The notes under the pieces are model-generated. The model was not told the DNA's origin and made no database searches. It was given only the letters and a program-made list of their open reading frames with translations. DNA of 64,000 nt from Nocardia vinacea NBRC 16497 (GTDB lineage Bacteria; Actinomycetota; Actinomycetes; Mycobacteriales; Mycobacteriaceae), in the NCBI RefSeq assembly GCF_000308835.1, contig NZ_BAGN01000015.1:50442-114441 (forward strand), read 5' to 3'. Both the position numbers and the translations under genes were made by a program. Of this stretch, positions 34,495-43,649 are shown in pieces. Position 1 is the first letter of the stretch, and each line of letters starts with the position of its first letter.

Positions 34495-35865
34495 TCAGTT
34501 CGTCCGAATCGTCAAACCCGGATTGTCTTGCAGCACACTGCTGATCGGCTGCCCGAGCAGCAGTGGGACGTGGCCGCAGCCGAGGTCGAAGGAGGAGCTC
34601 ACCGTGACGATGGCGCTGCTGAGGCCGAGTGCCTTGGTGCCCGCGAAGATCGGTCCGCCGCTGTCGCCGCGCTGGCCGCAGAGGGCGGCATAGAACATAT
34701 TCTCGATCTTGACCGGTTGGTCGCCATGGCCGCGTAACAGGCCCTTTTGCCCGGCCGCCAGCACCGTCCCGCACGAATATCCGGATGTGAAGCCGGTTTT
34801 GCAGACGGCCGCTCCGACCACCGGTTCGGTGGTTCCGTCGATCCGCAGGACATCCGAACCGGCGGTTCGCGACTGTCTCGCATTGCTGCCGTTCACATTC
34901 ACGTCGGGCGCCTGCGCCGGTGAATCCATTTTCTGGGTGGACACCAGGTTGTTCCGGAAGCGCGGCGCGAATGTCTCGTTGATCCGCACGATCGCGTAGT
35001 CCTTGGGGGCGAACTGGGAGACCGCGAAGTCACCGATCTCCTTGCCGAGCTGCCCATCGTTGAATTCGTAGACATGTTGGGGCTCAGTGGTTTTCGCGGA
35101 TGGCTCGACAACGTTGTTCGGGTCGCAGTGCCCGGCGGTGATATTCACGGTATTGCCGCCGGCGTCGGTGGCATTGAAGCCGAACGAGCATCGGTGCGCT
35201 TTTCCGTCGACCTTGATGCCGAACGGCTGGCCACCGATGATGTCGCCTTCGGCTTCGATTCCCGCGATCGCCTGGATGCCGACGGTGGAGTCGTCGGAGC
35301 GGGCTTCCGGCAGTACGGCCGTCACCGACTGGATCGGCCCGATATCGGTCGGCAACTGCACGTCATTCGCGAGGTGAACGGCGAAACTGTTGGTCACCAC
35401 GTCGATGCCGTAGGCGGCGATCGAGTCGACGACGGTGCTCGGCTGACCGGATAACCAATGTTCGAAGGCGATGCGGCGGGCATCGAGGGTGCGCTCACTG
35501 TCGGCGACGGTTTCCACGCTGAATCCGGCCTTTGCGGCGATGGATTTGGCGTCCGCCGCGCGCTCACCTTCGGCGAGGGAGACGATCGGGCGGTCGTCGT
35601 TCATTCGGATCCCGGCGAATACGGCCGGGAATGCGGTGCGGGCCTGCTGTGCGAATTCGGCCAGCCGCCGGGCGGTTTCGGTGCGTACGAGATATTCGTG
35701 TGCATCCATTCCGAGGTCACTCGCGAGGGCCGCGATCAGTCCGGGCGGCAGCGGGGCGGTATCGGGCTGTGGTGCACCCGCCGCTGGATGCGCGATCGAA
35801 CCTGCCATTGCCAATGCGGCACAGCAGGCGAGCGCTGCCCGCCGCGTACGAATACCCGACCTCAT
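34495..35865 (-). CDS. Secreted S1-family (streptogrisin-like) serine protease
   Basis: A 456-residue preproprotein: signal peptide (residues 1-30), a propeptide of ~170 residues (LASDLGMDAHEYLVRTETA, alpha-lytic-protease-type prodomain), then the protease. His is in ITAGHCD, Asp is probably in DFAVSQFAPKDYAIV, and Ser is in GQRGDSGGPIFAG. Several Cys pairs suit extracellular folding. Made as a zymogen and exported by Sec. It lies upstream of the lytic-transglycosylase-like gene on the same strand, 52 bases apart. Confidence 0.92.
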   Translation of the reverse strand: MRSGIRTRRAALACCAALAMAGSIAHPAAGAPQPDTAPLPPGLIAALASDLGMDAHEYLVRTETARRLAEFAQQARTAFPAVFAGIRMNDDRPIVSLAEGERAADAKSIAAKAGFSVETVADSERTLDARRIAFEHWLSGQPSTVVDSIAAYGIDVVTNSFAVHLANDVQLPTDIGPIQSVTAVLPEARSDDSTVGIQAIAGIEAEGDIIGGQPFGIKVDGKAHRCSFGFNATDAGGNTVNITAGHCDPNNVVEPSAKTTEPQHVYEFNDGQLGKEIGDFAVSQFAPKDYAIVRINETFAPRFRNNLVSTQKMDSPAQAPDVNVNGSNARQSRTAGSDVLRIDGTTEPVVGAAVCKTGFTSGYSCGTVLAAGQKGLLRGHGDQPVKIENMFYAALCGQRGDSGGPIFAGTKALGLSSAIVTVSSSFDLGCGHVPLLLGQPISSVLQDNPGLTIRTN

Positions 35866-36090
35866 CGAGCCGCCTCCTGACCAAGCACCGAAGTATTCGA
35901 TGACGCTATGTCACATGCGTCACAAATCGGACTATTTGGTCCCATAGCGTGTCGGTGCCCTCCCTGGTCAACGCGATGACTACGCCGGACAACTTGCCGA
36001 CACGCCGAGACTGTTGAACTGCCGACTATGCACCGCTTGGGATGATCTCACCGGTCCATCGCCACACCGCCGAAAATAGGAGGACACACC

Positions 36091-36168
36091 GTGCTGTTGC
36101 TGGGTCTTGGAAGCGTTCTCGGACCGGTCATTGGCGCATTGCTCGGTCTAATTTTCGCCATCGTCTAG
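36091..36168 (+). CDS. 25-residue hydrophobic peptide
   Basis: A tiny gene with a near-perfect Shine-Dalgarno (AGGAGG seven bases before GTG 36091). It encodes one membrane-spanning peptide: MLLLGLGSVLGP then VIGALLGLIFAIV. A strong hairpin terminator follows seven bases after the stop. It is thus a complete, independent small transcription unit between a divergent protease gene and a convergent esterase gene. It could be a membrane-active peptide or a regulatory microprotein. I know no family assignment. Confidence 0.65.
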   Translation: MLLLGLGSVLGPVIGALLGLIFAIV

Positions 36169-36174
36169 CCAATA

Positions 36175-36216
36175 CGAACGCGGGGCCGACGTCGAAAGGG
36201 CACCGCCCCGCGTTCG
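36175..36216. terminator. Bidirectional hairpin terminator
   Basis: CGAACGCGGGGC pairs with its exact inverse at 36205-36216 across an 18-base loop, and is followed by gtttt. It serves the peptide gene on the plus strand and probably also the esterase gene ending at 36229 on the minus strand. Confidence 0.85.
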
Positions 36217-36228
36217 GTTTTCAATGCA

Positions 36229-37281
36229 CTATGTCAAGCCGAGTCCGTGCGCAAGGACCGGCCACGACCGCTTCAATTCGTCTTCCCAATAACCCCACGA
36301 GTGCGTGCCCTCGTCGAAGTTGTACGTCGCCGGAATACCGAGCGATATCAGCTTCGCCTGCAGATTCTTCATGCAGTAATTGGCTGCTGCCTCGATCGCG
36401 CCACCGAGTACAACTTGATTCGTCAGTCCATCGAGACCGGGTTCGGCATGCGCCCCGTTCAGCGTGTCATATTTTCCGGGCAGGCCATTGCCTGACGAAA
36501 GATAGAGATCGATACCGCGCAATTTATCGGCGTGCAGGTACGGATCGTTTTCCATCCATTCGGGCGAGCCGACCGGGCCCCACATGTTATCGGCGTTTCC
36601 GCCACCCCAGGCGATCACGAGCTTCAGGAACCTGGAACCGATCGGATCGCTCGTCTGCGCGCAGCCGCTATATGCGGCAGCCGCCCGGTAGAGATCGGGT
36701 CTGGCAATGGGCAATGCCAACACCGTGGCGGTGGAAGCGGAAATTCCCGCGATCGCGTTGACTCCGTTGGTGCCGAGTGCGGCATTGATCAGCGGGGGCA
36801 ATTCATCGGTCAGGTAGGTCTTCCATTTATTGCGACCCAGTACCGGATCGTCCTCGAGCCAGTCGGTGTAGTAACTGAACCTGCCGCCGATCGGCTGGAC
36901 CAGGTTGACATTTTTATCCGACATGAACTGCCGCGCGTCGCTCTGGGCCTGCCACGATGCGTCGTCCTCACCGCCGCCCGCACCGTTCAATAGATATAGC
37001 GTCGGCCGGGGAACCGAGTCATCCGCGGCCCGCTGGATCTCCACCGGAAATTCAGCGTCCATCGCCGCGGAATAGACCTGAAGTCGGATATATCGATCGT
37101 CGATGTACTCGACGTCGGTTATGTGCGAGCCGTCGTCCGACGCCGTATCCGTAGAAATCTGCGCGGATGTGGTGACCTCGGCAAACGCCGACGGCGCACC
37201 GAGTGTCGTCCCGACCAGCATCCCCACCAACGCGATGCCGACTACCGATCTATGTACTCCTTCGATCACACCCCTGTCCAT
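36229..37281 (-). CDS. Antigen-85-like mycolyltransferase/esterase, secreted
   Basis: A 350-residue protein from ATG 37281 with signal peptide (VVGIALVGMLVGTTLGAPSAFA). It has the esterase D/Fbp alpha/beta-hydrolase pattern: PTLYLLNGAGGGEDDASWQ, NVNLVQPIGGRFSYYTDW, W-K-TYLTDELPPLI, then nucleophile region GISASTATVLALP and catalytic His in GTHSWGYWEDEL near the end. Typical FbpA-like enzymes have GLSMSG/GISMGG at the elbow; here GISAST is a variant. Transfers mycolates to trehalose or arabinogalactan in mycolata; exact role inferred. It supports a mycolate-containing host. Confidence 0.85.
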   Translation of the reverse strand: MDRGVIEGVHRSVVGIALVGMLVGTTLGAPSAFAEVTTSAQISTDTASDDGSHITDVEYIDDRYIRLQVYSAAMDAEFPVEIQRAADDSVPRPTLYLLNGAGGGEDDASWQAQSDARQFMSDKNVNLVQPIGGRFSYYTDWLEDDPVLGRNKWKTYLTDELPPLINAALGTNGVNAIAGISASTATVLALPIARPDLYRAAAAYSGCAQTSDPIGSRFLKLVIAWGGGNADNMWGPVGSPEWMENDPYLHADKLRGIDLYLSSGNGLPGKYDTLNGAHAEPGLDGLTNQVVLGGAIEAAANYCMKNLQAKLISLGIPATYNFDEGTHSWGYWEDELKRSWPVLAHGLGLT

Positions 37282-37542
37282 ACCCAAGCTTTTAGCACCA
37301 AGATTCCGGCCGGTGCCGCACCGACACGTCGCCGGTAGGTCGGCACCGGACCGAAACCAGGTACGGCCGCGGTGCACCGGCGTTAATATGTCAAGCGCGC
37401 CACATCACCCGGATGGGCTGGTTGTGTGCGTGGCATTCGGATAGCACCACCTACGTGTCGGTGCCGCAGCAAGAGTCGGCGACGCGGACAGCGTGACCCG
37501 CTCTTCCACGAGTGGTCGGGGACCGGTGGCTGGAGAAATGCC

Positions 37543-38940
37543 ATGACCCAAACAATGAGTTTCGACTTCAGAGCACTGCGATCCGCGATCGGCGGGCCGG
37601 TATTCGCTCCTGACGACGCGGGTTATGACCATGCCCGCTCCATCTGGAACGGGGCCATCGACCGGCGGCCCGCAGTGATCGCCCAGTGCCTGTCCGTCGA
37701 GGACGTGGCCGCGGCCTTGGCTTTCGCCAGGGAAAACGACCTCGAGGTAGCGGTGCGCGGCGGTGCCCACGCTTACAGCGGCACGGCGGTCGGCGACGGC
37801 GGCCTGATGATCAATCTCGGCGTGATGAGTCGCGTGGTCGTGGACCCGGCGGACGGGACAGCCCGGGTCGGCGGCGGCGCGACGATGGCGGATATGGACG
37901 CCGCGACCCAGGCGTACGGACTGGCCGTGCCCGGCGGCGTGATCAGCGATACCGGCGTGGGGGGCCTCACCCTGGGGGGTGGCATAGGTTGGCTGACCCG
38001 CGTAGCCGGACTGTCGATCGACAATCTCGTCTCGGCGCAGGTCGTCCTTGCCGATAGCCGGATCGTGCGGGCGTCCGATAGCGAGCATCCGGACCTGTTC
38101 TGGGCGTTGCGTGGTGGTGGCGGAAACTTCGGAATCGTCACCGAATTCGAATATCGCACCCGTCAGATCGGGCCCGAAGTGCACGTCGGGATCATCTTCT
38201 GGCCACTGACGGATGGGGATGCCGCGCTACATCTGATTCGTGAGTTCATCCCGACGATGCCGCCCAGGTCGGGAGTACTGGTCTGCGTCGGACTATCCGC
38301 GCCGCCGGAACCGTTCGTACCGGAGCAGTACCACTTCGTACCGGGCCACGCCCTTATCGTCGCCGGTTACGGTACCGCCGAGGAGCATGCCGAGATGGTG
38401 GCCCCGATCCGCGATGCGCTCGCCCCGCTCTTCGAATTCATTGCCCCGATACCCTTTACCGGATTGCAGTCGATGCTCGATGTGGCGGCGCCGTGGGGCA
38501 TTCACGGATATGAGAAGGCGCTCGATCTCGACGACTTCTCCGATGACGTGATCGCGATTCTGACCGAGCAGGCCGGGAGGAAGACATCGCCGCTCTCGTT
38601 CATGCCGATCTTCACACTCGATGGCGCCTTCACGGCCGTAGGGGAGGACGACACCGCATTCGGCGGCGCGCGCTCGGCACATTACGTATGCAATATCGAA
38701 GCCGCCGCCCCCGACGCCGAGATATTGGCCGCCGACAGGGCGTGGGTGCGCTCGACCTGGGAAGCGCTGTGCCCCTTCGCCTCCAACCAGGGTGGGTACG
38801 TCAACTTCATGGCGGAGGCGGGCGAGGACCGGGTCCGCGCATCCTATGGACCCGCCAAATACGCGAAGCTGGCCGATATCAAGACCGAGTACGACCCCGA
38901 GAATGTTTTCCACCGCAACGCCAATATCAAGCCGAGCTGA
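37543..38940 (+). CDS. FAD-linked oxidase, berberine-bridge-enzyme-like
   Basis: A 465-residue flavoprotein from ATG 37543. The FAD_binding_4 domain has VAVRGGAHAYSGTAVGDGG, whose His is the usual 8-alpha-histidyl FAD link, and GVGGLTLGGGIGWLTRVAGLSIDNL, where the second, cysteinyl link of bicovalent enzymes is replaced by Ile, so FAD is probably held by one bond. The C-terminal BBE segment is YGPAKYAKLADIKTEYDPENVFHRNANI. It oxidises an alcohol or amine of unknown identity. It is followed five bases later by an alpha/beta-hydrolase gene. Confidence 0.9.
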   Translation: MTQTMSFDFRALRSAIGGPVFAPDDAGYDHARSIWNGAIDRRPAVIAQCLSVEDVAAALAFARENDLEVAVRGGAHAYSGTAVGDGGLMINLGVMSRVVVDPADGTARVGGGATMADMDAATQAYGLAVPGGVISDTGVGGLTLGGGIGWLTRVAGLSIDNLVSAQVVLADSRIVRASDSEHPDLFWALRGGGGNFGIVTEFEYRTRQIGPEVHVGIIFWPLTDGDAALHLIREFIPTMPPRSGVLVCVGLSAPPEPFVPEQYHFVPGHALIVAGYGTAEEHAEMVAPIRDALAPLFEFIAPIPFTGLQSMLDVAAPWGIHGYEKALDLDDFSDDVIAILTEQAGRKTSPLSFMPIFTLDGAFTAVGEDDTAFGGARSAHYVCNIEAAAPDAEILAADRAWVRSTWEALCPFASNQGGYVNFMAEAGEDRVRASYGPAKYAKLADIKTEYDPENVFHRNANIKPS

Positions 38941-38945
38941 TCCCG

Positions 38946-39764
38946 ATGAAGGTTGCGGCCGATTCAGCTCGGATCGAGGTCGATGGGCGGTCGATCGCCT
39001 ACCGGATGGTGGGTGCCGGTCCACCGCTGGTGTTGCTCCATGGCGGATGGGAGGACAGCCGATCGTGGCGGCTGCAGTTGGAGTCGCTTGCCGATGAGTA
39101 CACGGTCATTGCGTGGGATGCGCCCGGGTGCGGCAGGTCCGACGATCCGCCGGAAGGTGTGCGTCTCGGTTACTACGCCGACACACTGGCGGGATTGATT
39201 CGGGGACTCGGGATCGAACATCCACATGTGCTCGGGCTGTCGTTCGGTGGCGGCCTGGCCATCGAGTTGTATCACCGCCACCCTGCTGTGCCGCGCTCGT
39301 TGATCCTGGTCGGTGCGTACGCCGGATGGGCGGGATCGTTGCCGGCGGATGTGGTCGACGAGCGGGTGCGGCGGATACGGGAGGAGACCCAGCGGCCACC
39401 GGCCGAGTGGGCCGAGTCCTATCTGCCGACATTTTTCGCCACGCCGATTCCCCGGGAGTGGATCGACGAGATGCTGGCGATCATGTCCGATTCGCGGCCG
39501 AGCGGTATGGTCGCGATACTTTCGGCATTTGCGGAGGCCGACCTGCGCGGCGTGCTACCCACCATCGCCGTCCCCACACTGATCCTCAACGGCGAGCTCG
39601 ACGAGCGAGCGCCGCTGCGCATCGCCGAGGGATTGCACGCGAATATCCCCGGCTCGCAGTTGGTCGTGATTCCCGGTGTCGGCCACTGCTGCAACCTCGA
39701 GGCGCCGAAGGCGTTCGACGCCGTGGTCCGCCATTTCCTGCGACAACATCCGATCAGTAAGTAG
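38946..39764 (+). CDS. Alpha/beta-hydrolase
   Basis: A 272-residue cytosolic hydrolase: LVLLHGGWEDSRSW (oxyanion), WDAPGCGRSDDPP, nucleophile elbow VLGLSFGGGLAIEL (Ser), acid in LILNGELDERAP, His in IPGVGHCCNLEAP. It starts five bases after the BBE oxidase stop and is probably co-transcribed, so it may act on that enzyme's product. It overlaps the convergent trpS-like gene by 11 bases. Confidence 0.88.
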   Translation: MKVAADSARIEVDGRSIAYRMVGAGPPLVLLHGGWEDSRSWRLQLESLADEYTVIAWDAPGCGRSDDPPEGVRLGYYADTLAGLIRGLGIEHPHVLGLSFGGGLAIELYHRHPAVPRSLILVGAYAGWAGSLPADVVDERVRRIREETQRPPAEWAESYLPTFFATPIPREWIDEMLAIMSDSRPSGMVAILSAFAEADLRGVLPTIAVPTLILNGELDERAPLRIAEGLHANIPGSQLVVIPGVGHCCNLEAPKAFDAVVRHFLRQHPISK

Positions 39765-40794
39765 TTCCCATCGCGCCCCGCACCTCGTCGAGGGTGCGGT
39801 TCGCGATTTCGTTGGCGCTTTCGTTTCCGGCGCGGAGGACCGTGCGCACGAATTCCGGGTCGCGGGCGAGGTCTGCGCGTCGTCGGCGGTGGGCGGCGAA
39901 GTAGTCGTTGACCGCGTCGGCGGTGAACTTTTTGAGGGCTCCGGCTCCGGCACTGCCGATTTCGTTGGCGAGGGTTTGCTCGTCGATGCCGGTGCAGAGG
40001 GCGGCGGTGGTCAATAGGGCGGAAACGCCGGGGCGGTGTTCGGGGTCGAAGGTGATGGTGCGGTGGGCGTCGGTCCGGGTGCGGCGGATGAGGGCGGCGG
40101 TTTGGTCGGCGGTACTCGAGAGGGCGATCGCATTGCCGTAGCTTTTCGACATCTTTCGGCCGTCGAGGCCGGGAATTTCGGGGGTCGCGGTCAGCAGAGG
40201 TCGTGGTTCCGGGAAAGTGTGGCCATAGCGTTCGTTGAAGCGGCGGGCGATCACTCTGGTCAATTCGATGTGCGGCAGATTGTCCTTGCCGACCGGGACC
40301 AGATTTCCCTTGCAGAACAGGATGTCGGCGGCCTGATGGACCGGGTAGGTCAGCATTAAGCCGCTCAATGCGCGCCCGGCCACGGCGTGTTCGGCCTTGA
40401 CCGTCGGGTTGCGGTGTAGTTCGGCCTCGGTGACCAGGCTCAGGAACGGCAGCATGAGCTGGTTGAGCGCGGCGACGGCCGAATGGGTGAAGATCGTCGC
40501 GCGGGTCGGGTCGATGCCTGCGGCGAGGTAGTCGAGTACCGCGTTGTAGACGTTGTCGCGGACGGGGCCGATGCCGTCGCGGTCGGTGATGACCTGGTAG
40601 TCGGCGAGTATGACGAAGGTATCGACGCCGAGGTCGTGCAGCCGGACTCGTTCGGAGATCGTCCCGAAGTAGTGGCCGAGATGCAGTGGGCCGGTCGGCC
40701 GTTCGCCGGTGAGGACGCGGTACCGGGTCGGATTCGCGGCGACGGCGGCGGTGAGTTCGTCACTGCGGTCGCGGGTGGCGGAGTAGGAATTCAA
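39754..40794 (-). CDS. Tryptophanyl-tRNA synthetase, second-type
   Basis: Charges tRNA-Trp. The class I signatures are HLGHYFG (HIGH box) and GRKMSKSYGNA (KMSKS). About 346 residues from TTG 40794; I choose this start because AGGAG lies seven bases upstream and the family begins shortly before YRVLTGERPTGPLHLGHYFG. The frame continues upstream to an ATG at 40878 but that part has no family character and contains a hairpin. It looks like a compact TrpS of the auxiliary kind (sometimes a resistance isoform). Whether it is the only copy in the genome cannot be seen here. Confidence 0.88.
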   Translation of the reverse strand: MNSYSATRDRSDELTAAVAANPTRYRVLTGERPTGPLHLGHYFGTISERVRLHDLGVDTFVILADYQVITDRDGIGPVRDNVYNAVLDYLAAGIDPTRATIFTHSAVAALNQLMLPFLSLVTEAELHRNPTVKAEHAVAGRALSGLMLTYPVHQAADILFCKGNLVPVGKDNLPHIELTRVIARRFNERYGHTFPEPRPLLTATPEIPGLDGRKMSKSYGNAIALSSTADQTAALIRRTRTDAHRTITFDPEHRPGVSALLTTAALCTGIDEQTLANEIGSAGAGALKKFTADAVNDYFAAHRRRRADLARDPEFVRTVLRAGNESANEIANRTLDEVRGAMGTTY

Positions 40795-40851
40795 CGTGGG
40801 GCTCCTGGACGATCGAGGGCCGTACGAAACCTCGTTCCGCGCAGGAACATT

Positions 40852-40873
40852 CACGGGCTGCGTACAGCCCGTG
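40852..40873 (-). promoter_or_regulatory. Hairpin in the leader of the trpS-like gene
   Basis: CACGGGCTG and CAGCCCGTG form a perfect 9-bp stem with a four-base loop, 58 bases before the TTG start. It may regulate the transcript. I saw no run of Trp codons nearby, so classical Trp attenuation is not supported. Confidence 0.5.
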
Positions 40874-40977
40874 GACATGGTTGCTCAGGGCTGCTGGGGC
40901 AGCCGACGCCATGTCCGTCGAATGGTGATCACCGGTCCACGATAACAACGGTGACGAGCGGTATTCCAGGAATTTTC

Positions 40978-41011
40978 TGCTGGGGCCGGGCGCCGTTGAC
41001 CAGCCCCAGCA
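40978..41011 (-). terminator. Hairpin terminator after the hydrolase gene
   Basis: TGCTGGGGC pairs with GCCCCAGCA across a 16-base loop, just downstream of the hydrolase stop (41022, minus strand). A-rich/T-rich bases (gaaaatt) follow on the transcribed side. Confidence 0.75.
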
Positions 41012-41021
41012 GAGGTTCGGG

Positions 41022-42077
41022 TCAGCCCGCGGCGGCCCTGAGTGGGTCGGCGCGCTGGACTACGTCCGCGAGCAGGGTGTTGAAGCGGTCCGCGGCCTCG
41101 ATATTTCCGAGGTGGCCGGTGGGCCAGACCTGGTAGTCGGCGAGGTGACCCGCCTTCGACAGGGCCTCGACGATCGGGCGGGACATGCGCTCGGGCAGCA
41201 GGTGGTCTTCGGCGCCCGCGATGACCGTGGTCGGCACCGTCAGGTGCTTCGCGGCATCACCCAGGTCCAGACCGGCGAGAGCGGCGGCGTGTAGACCGCG
41301 GGTGAGCGGGCGACACGAGCGGATGATGCCGAGTGCGAAGTCCACCTCGTCACGGGTGGCGGGCTTGGACATCACCCGGGCTTTGAATACCGCGCTGACC
41401 GGCCAGCCGCCCGGCAGCGGAATCGGCGCGGCCAGTGCGGTTTCGGCGATGACGAGCGGGACGCGGACGCTGGCGCCGAGTATGGTCACCGGGCGCTTGG
41501 CCACCATGAGCGGCTTGTTGAACAGCGGCAGCAGATCGGTTTCGTAGCGGATATCGCTGGCCGCGGTATTGGCCATGACGACCGCGGCGGCGCGCCGAGT
41601 GACCTGATCCGGATAGCGAGATGCCCACGCCTGCAGGGTGATTCCGCCCATGCTGTGGCCGACGAGGACGGCGCGCTTGCCGAGCGGGAGAGCGGCCTCG
41701 AGCACTGCTTCGAGGTCGTCGGCCAGTGTCTCCGCGCCCGGGCCGGTGCTGCCGAGGGTGCTCTCGCCGTGGCCGCGCTGATCGTAGGCGAGGACACGGT
41801 AGCGGTCGGCGAAGGCATTGATCTGCGGATTCCAGTACTCGATGCAGCAGCTCCAGCCGTGGATCAAGACGATGACATCGCCATCGGCGGGACCGTATGC
41901 ATGGACCCTGAGCTTGGCCCCGTCCCCGGTGGTGACCGGGATGATCTCGGGTGTGGCGGCGGGCTTGTTGAGCGACGTGGTCCGGTATGTCCGCGACCGT
42001 AGTCCAGCACGGTAGGCGGCGGTCAACGGTTCGTCTCCGCGCACTTCCGCCAGCGTCCTCATCGACTTGACCAGCAT
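41022..42077 (-). CDS. Alpha/beta-hydrolase
   Basis: A 351-residue hydrolase. VIVLIHGWSCCIEYW (oxyanion), LAYDQRGHGEST, nucleophile elbow VLVGHSMGGITLQAW, acid in VIAGAEDHLLPERM, His in WPTGHLGNIEA. The first ~45 residues are basic and may be a membrane- or lipid-associating segment. Substrate unknown; epoxide hydrolase- or haloperoxidase-like fold. It stands alone with its own terminator. Confidence 0.85.
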   Translation of the reverse strand: MLVKSMRTLAEVRGDEPLTAAYRAGLRSRTYRTTSLNKPAATPEIIPVTTGDGAKLRVHAYGPADGDVIVLIHGWSCCIEYWNPQINAFADRYRVLAYDQRGHGESTLGSTGPGAETLADDLEAVLEAALPLGKRAVLVGHSMGGITLQAWASRYPDQVTRRAAAVVMANTAASDIRYETDLLPLFNKPLMVAKRPVTILGASVRVPLVIAETALAAPIPLPGGWPVSAVFKARVMSKPATRDEVDFALGIIRSCRPLTRGLHAAALAGLDLGDAAKHLTVPTTVIAGAEDHLLPERMSRPIVEALSKAGHLADYQVWPTGHLGNIEAADRFNTLLADVVQRADPLRAAAG

Positions 42078-42385
42078 TCGAGCACTCCTTTGTGTCTGCC
42101 GCCACAGTACAGTGCAAGCTGAGTGCTTGCTACTGCTAGCGCTCCCAGTGGCGGAATCCTGGCTCTATCGGATGGATACCCGAAAATAGGTCGGCCGAAT
42201 AGTCCTACCGGAAGAAATATCGAGCACGAGCTCTTTTCCTGGATATCGCCCCTGCCCGAGCCGGCCGTTACCCCGCCGCCCACCCTGTCTTGCCCTCGAT
42301 CTCCCTGTCTCACCCCACAATCCCGCACCCGTTCTCGAGATCAGCCCGGTTCTGGGGGCGGATCCCGACAAGGGGTGGTTGGAGG
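42078..42385. other. Intergenic region, no gene recognised
   Basis: These 308 bases hold the promoter of the hydrolase gene and the 3' end of the next small gene's transcript. gctagcgct...gctcccag at the left is unremarkable, and I saw no hairpin or repeat I would support. Confidence 0.4.
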
Positions 42386-42655
42386 TCAGCTGGGGGTCAG
42401 GAAGTCGACGATATCCTCGGGCATCACCAGGCAGACCTGGTCGTCCGGATGGAAATCGCCGGGGATGTCGCGACGGTTGGGGGCGCGCACGAAAACGACC
42501 ACGGATGAGCCGTCTCCGGGGTCTATTTCGACCGCGACCGAGCCGGAGAAATCGCTGTCCGGGGGTGCGTACCAGTGGCCCACATGCCCGAATTCGAGCT
42601 TGCGAGCCGCGCTGCCCCCGAATCCGTCGAGCCGGGTAACACCAGCGGCGTCCAC
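42386..42655 (-). CDS. Small hypothetical protein
   Basis: An 89-residue acidic protein with even amino acid use and good codon bias (VAVEIDPGDGSSVVVFVRAPN, QVCLVMPEDIVDFL). It has no domain I recognise. The start ATG 42655 is close to the left end of the divergent glyoxalase-like gene (42733). Confidence 0.6.
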   Translation of the reverse strand: MDAAGVTRLDGFGGSAARKLEFGHVGHWYAPPDSDFSGSVAVEIDPGDGSSVVVFVRAPNRRDIPGDFHPDDQVCLVMPEDIVDFLTPS

Positions 42656-42732
42656 GCCGCGAAATTCTACTCTAGCTGCGGAAATGCCGGACCGAATCGA
42701 TCATGTCGGTAGCTGCTGCGATGATTTCGCCC

Positions 42733-43110
42733 ATGGCTTCCGATGCGGTCCGATTGGCGGCGCCGATTCCGGTGCTGCGCATATTCGATACTGCCAAGGC
42801 GTACGAGTTCTACCGCGACTATCTGGGATTCACAGTGGACTGGGAACACCGGTTCGGTGCGAACTTTCCGTTGTATGCGCAGGTGTCGCGGTCGTCGGCG
42901 AGGGTGCATTTGAGCGAGCATCACGGTGACGGCACTCCCGGATCGGTGGTGTGGATCGCGGTGGGCGACATCAAGGCGCTGCACGCCGAGCTGGCGGGCA
43001 AGGACTATCGGTATGCAAAGCCGGGGTGTCCGGAGGATGGGCCGGGCGGGCCGGGATTCGAACTGGCCGATCCGTTCGGCAATACGTTGCGGTTCGCCCA
43101 ACCCGAGTAG
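42733..43110 (+). CDS. Glyoxalase/bleomycin-resistance-type (VOC) protein
   Basis: A 125-residue single-domain VOC protein: APIPVLRIFDTAKAYEFYRDYLGFTVDWEHRF in the first beta-alpha unit, VHLSEHHGDGTPGSVVWIAV, and a C-terminal FELADPFGNTLRFAQ. It probably binds a metal and a small substrate or antibiotic. I favour ATG 42733; ATG 42703 is also possible. Confidence 0.85.
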   Translation: MASDAVRLAAPIPVLRIFDTAKAYEFYRDYLGFTVDWEHRFGANFPLYAQVSRSSARVHLSEHHGDGTPGSVVWIAVGDIKALHAELAGKDYRYAKPGCPEDGPGGPGFELADPFGNTLRFAQPE

Positions 43111-43155
43111 TGGGCACGAGCTGTGGCGGGTGTGGGGCGGCCGCGGCTACCGTTG

Positions 43156-43626
43156 ATGCTTGTGGAGATGAGTCATGCGGTACCGGTCGCACACCAAGAG
43201 GCGGTGGCGGAACAGCCGAGGCGCACCGGGCTACGCGCCATGGGGTGGCCGCTGGTGGCGGCGGGCGTCGGGGTCGGAGTCGCGGTCCTGCTGCATTTCC
43301 GGGATCCGCACAGCGAAGGTTCCTATGGAATCTGCCCGGTCTATGCGCTGACGGGGCTCTACTGCCCCGGCTGCGGAGGCATGCGGGGCATGCACAATCT
43401 GACCGACGGCCGAATTCTCGATGCGATACACAGCAATCTGCTCGTACTGCCGCTAGTGCTGGCCTTCGTGCTGTGGATCGGTGACTGGTCGATCCGTGCC
43501 TGGCGCGGTGAGCGGATGCGACTACCTCGGATCGGCCGCACCACGATGTGGGTGTTCTTCGCGCTGCTCATCGGCTATACGGTGTTGCGAAATACGCCGT
43601 GGGGGACCTGGCTCGCGCCGGTCTAG
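43156..43626 (+). CDS. DUF2752 membrane protein
   Basis: A ~156-residue protein with three hydrophobic helices (PLVAAGVGVGVAVLL, LLVLPLVLAFVLWIGDW, MWVFFALLIGYTVL) and the family's CPVYALTGLYCPGCGGMRG segment, whose cysteines may bind a metal. Function unknown. The start is uncertain among GTG 43123, ATG 43156 and ATG 43168; the last has ggag directly before it. Confidence 0.82.
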   Translation: MLVEMSHAVPVAHQEAVAEQPRRTGLRAMGWPLVAAGVGVGVAVLLHFRDPHSEGSYGICPVYALTGLYCPGCGGMRGMHNLTDGRILDAIHSNLLVLPLVLAFVLWIGDWSIRAWRGERMRLPRIGRTTMWVFFALLIGYTVLRNTPWGTWLAPV

Positions 43627-43649
43627 CGGTTTTCAGGCAGGCTTCGTAT

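Noticed and set aside
40760..40948. Leader peptide for Trp attenuation upstream of the trpS-like gene.
   Set aside because: The frame has a single Trp codon near the start and none near the hairpin.
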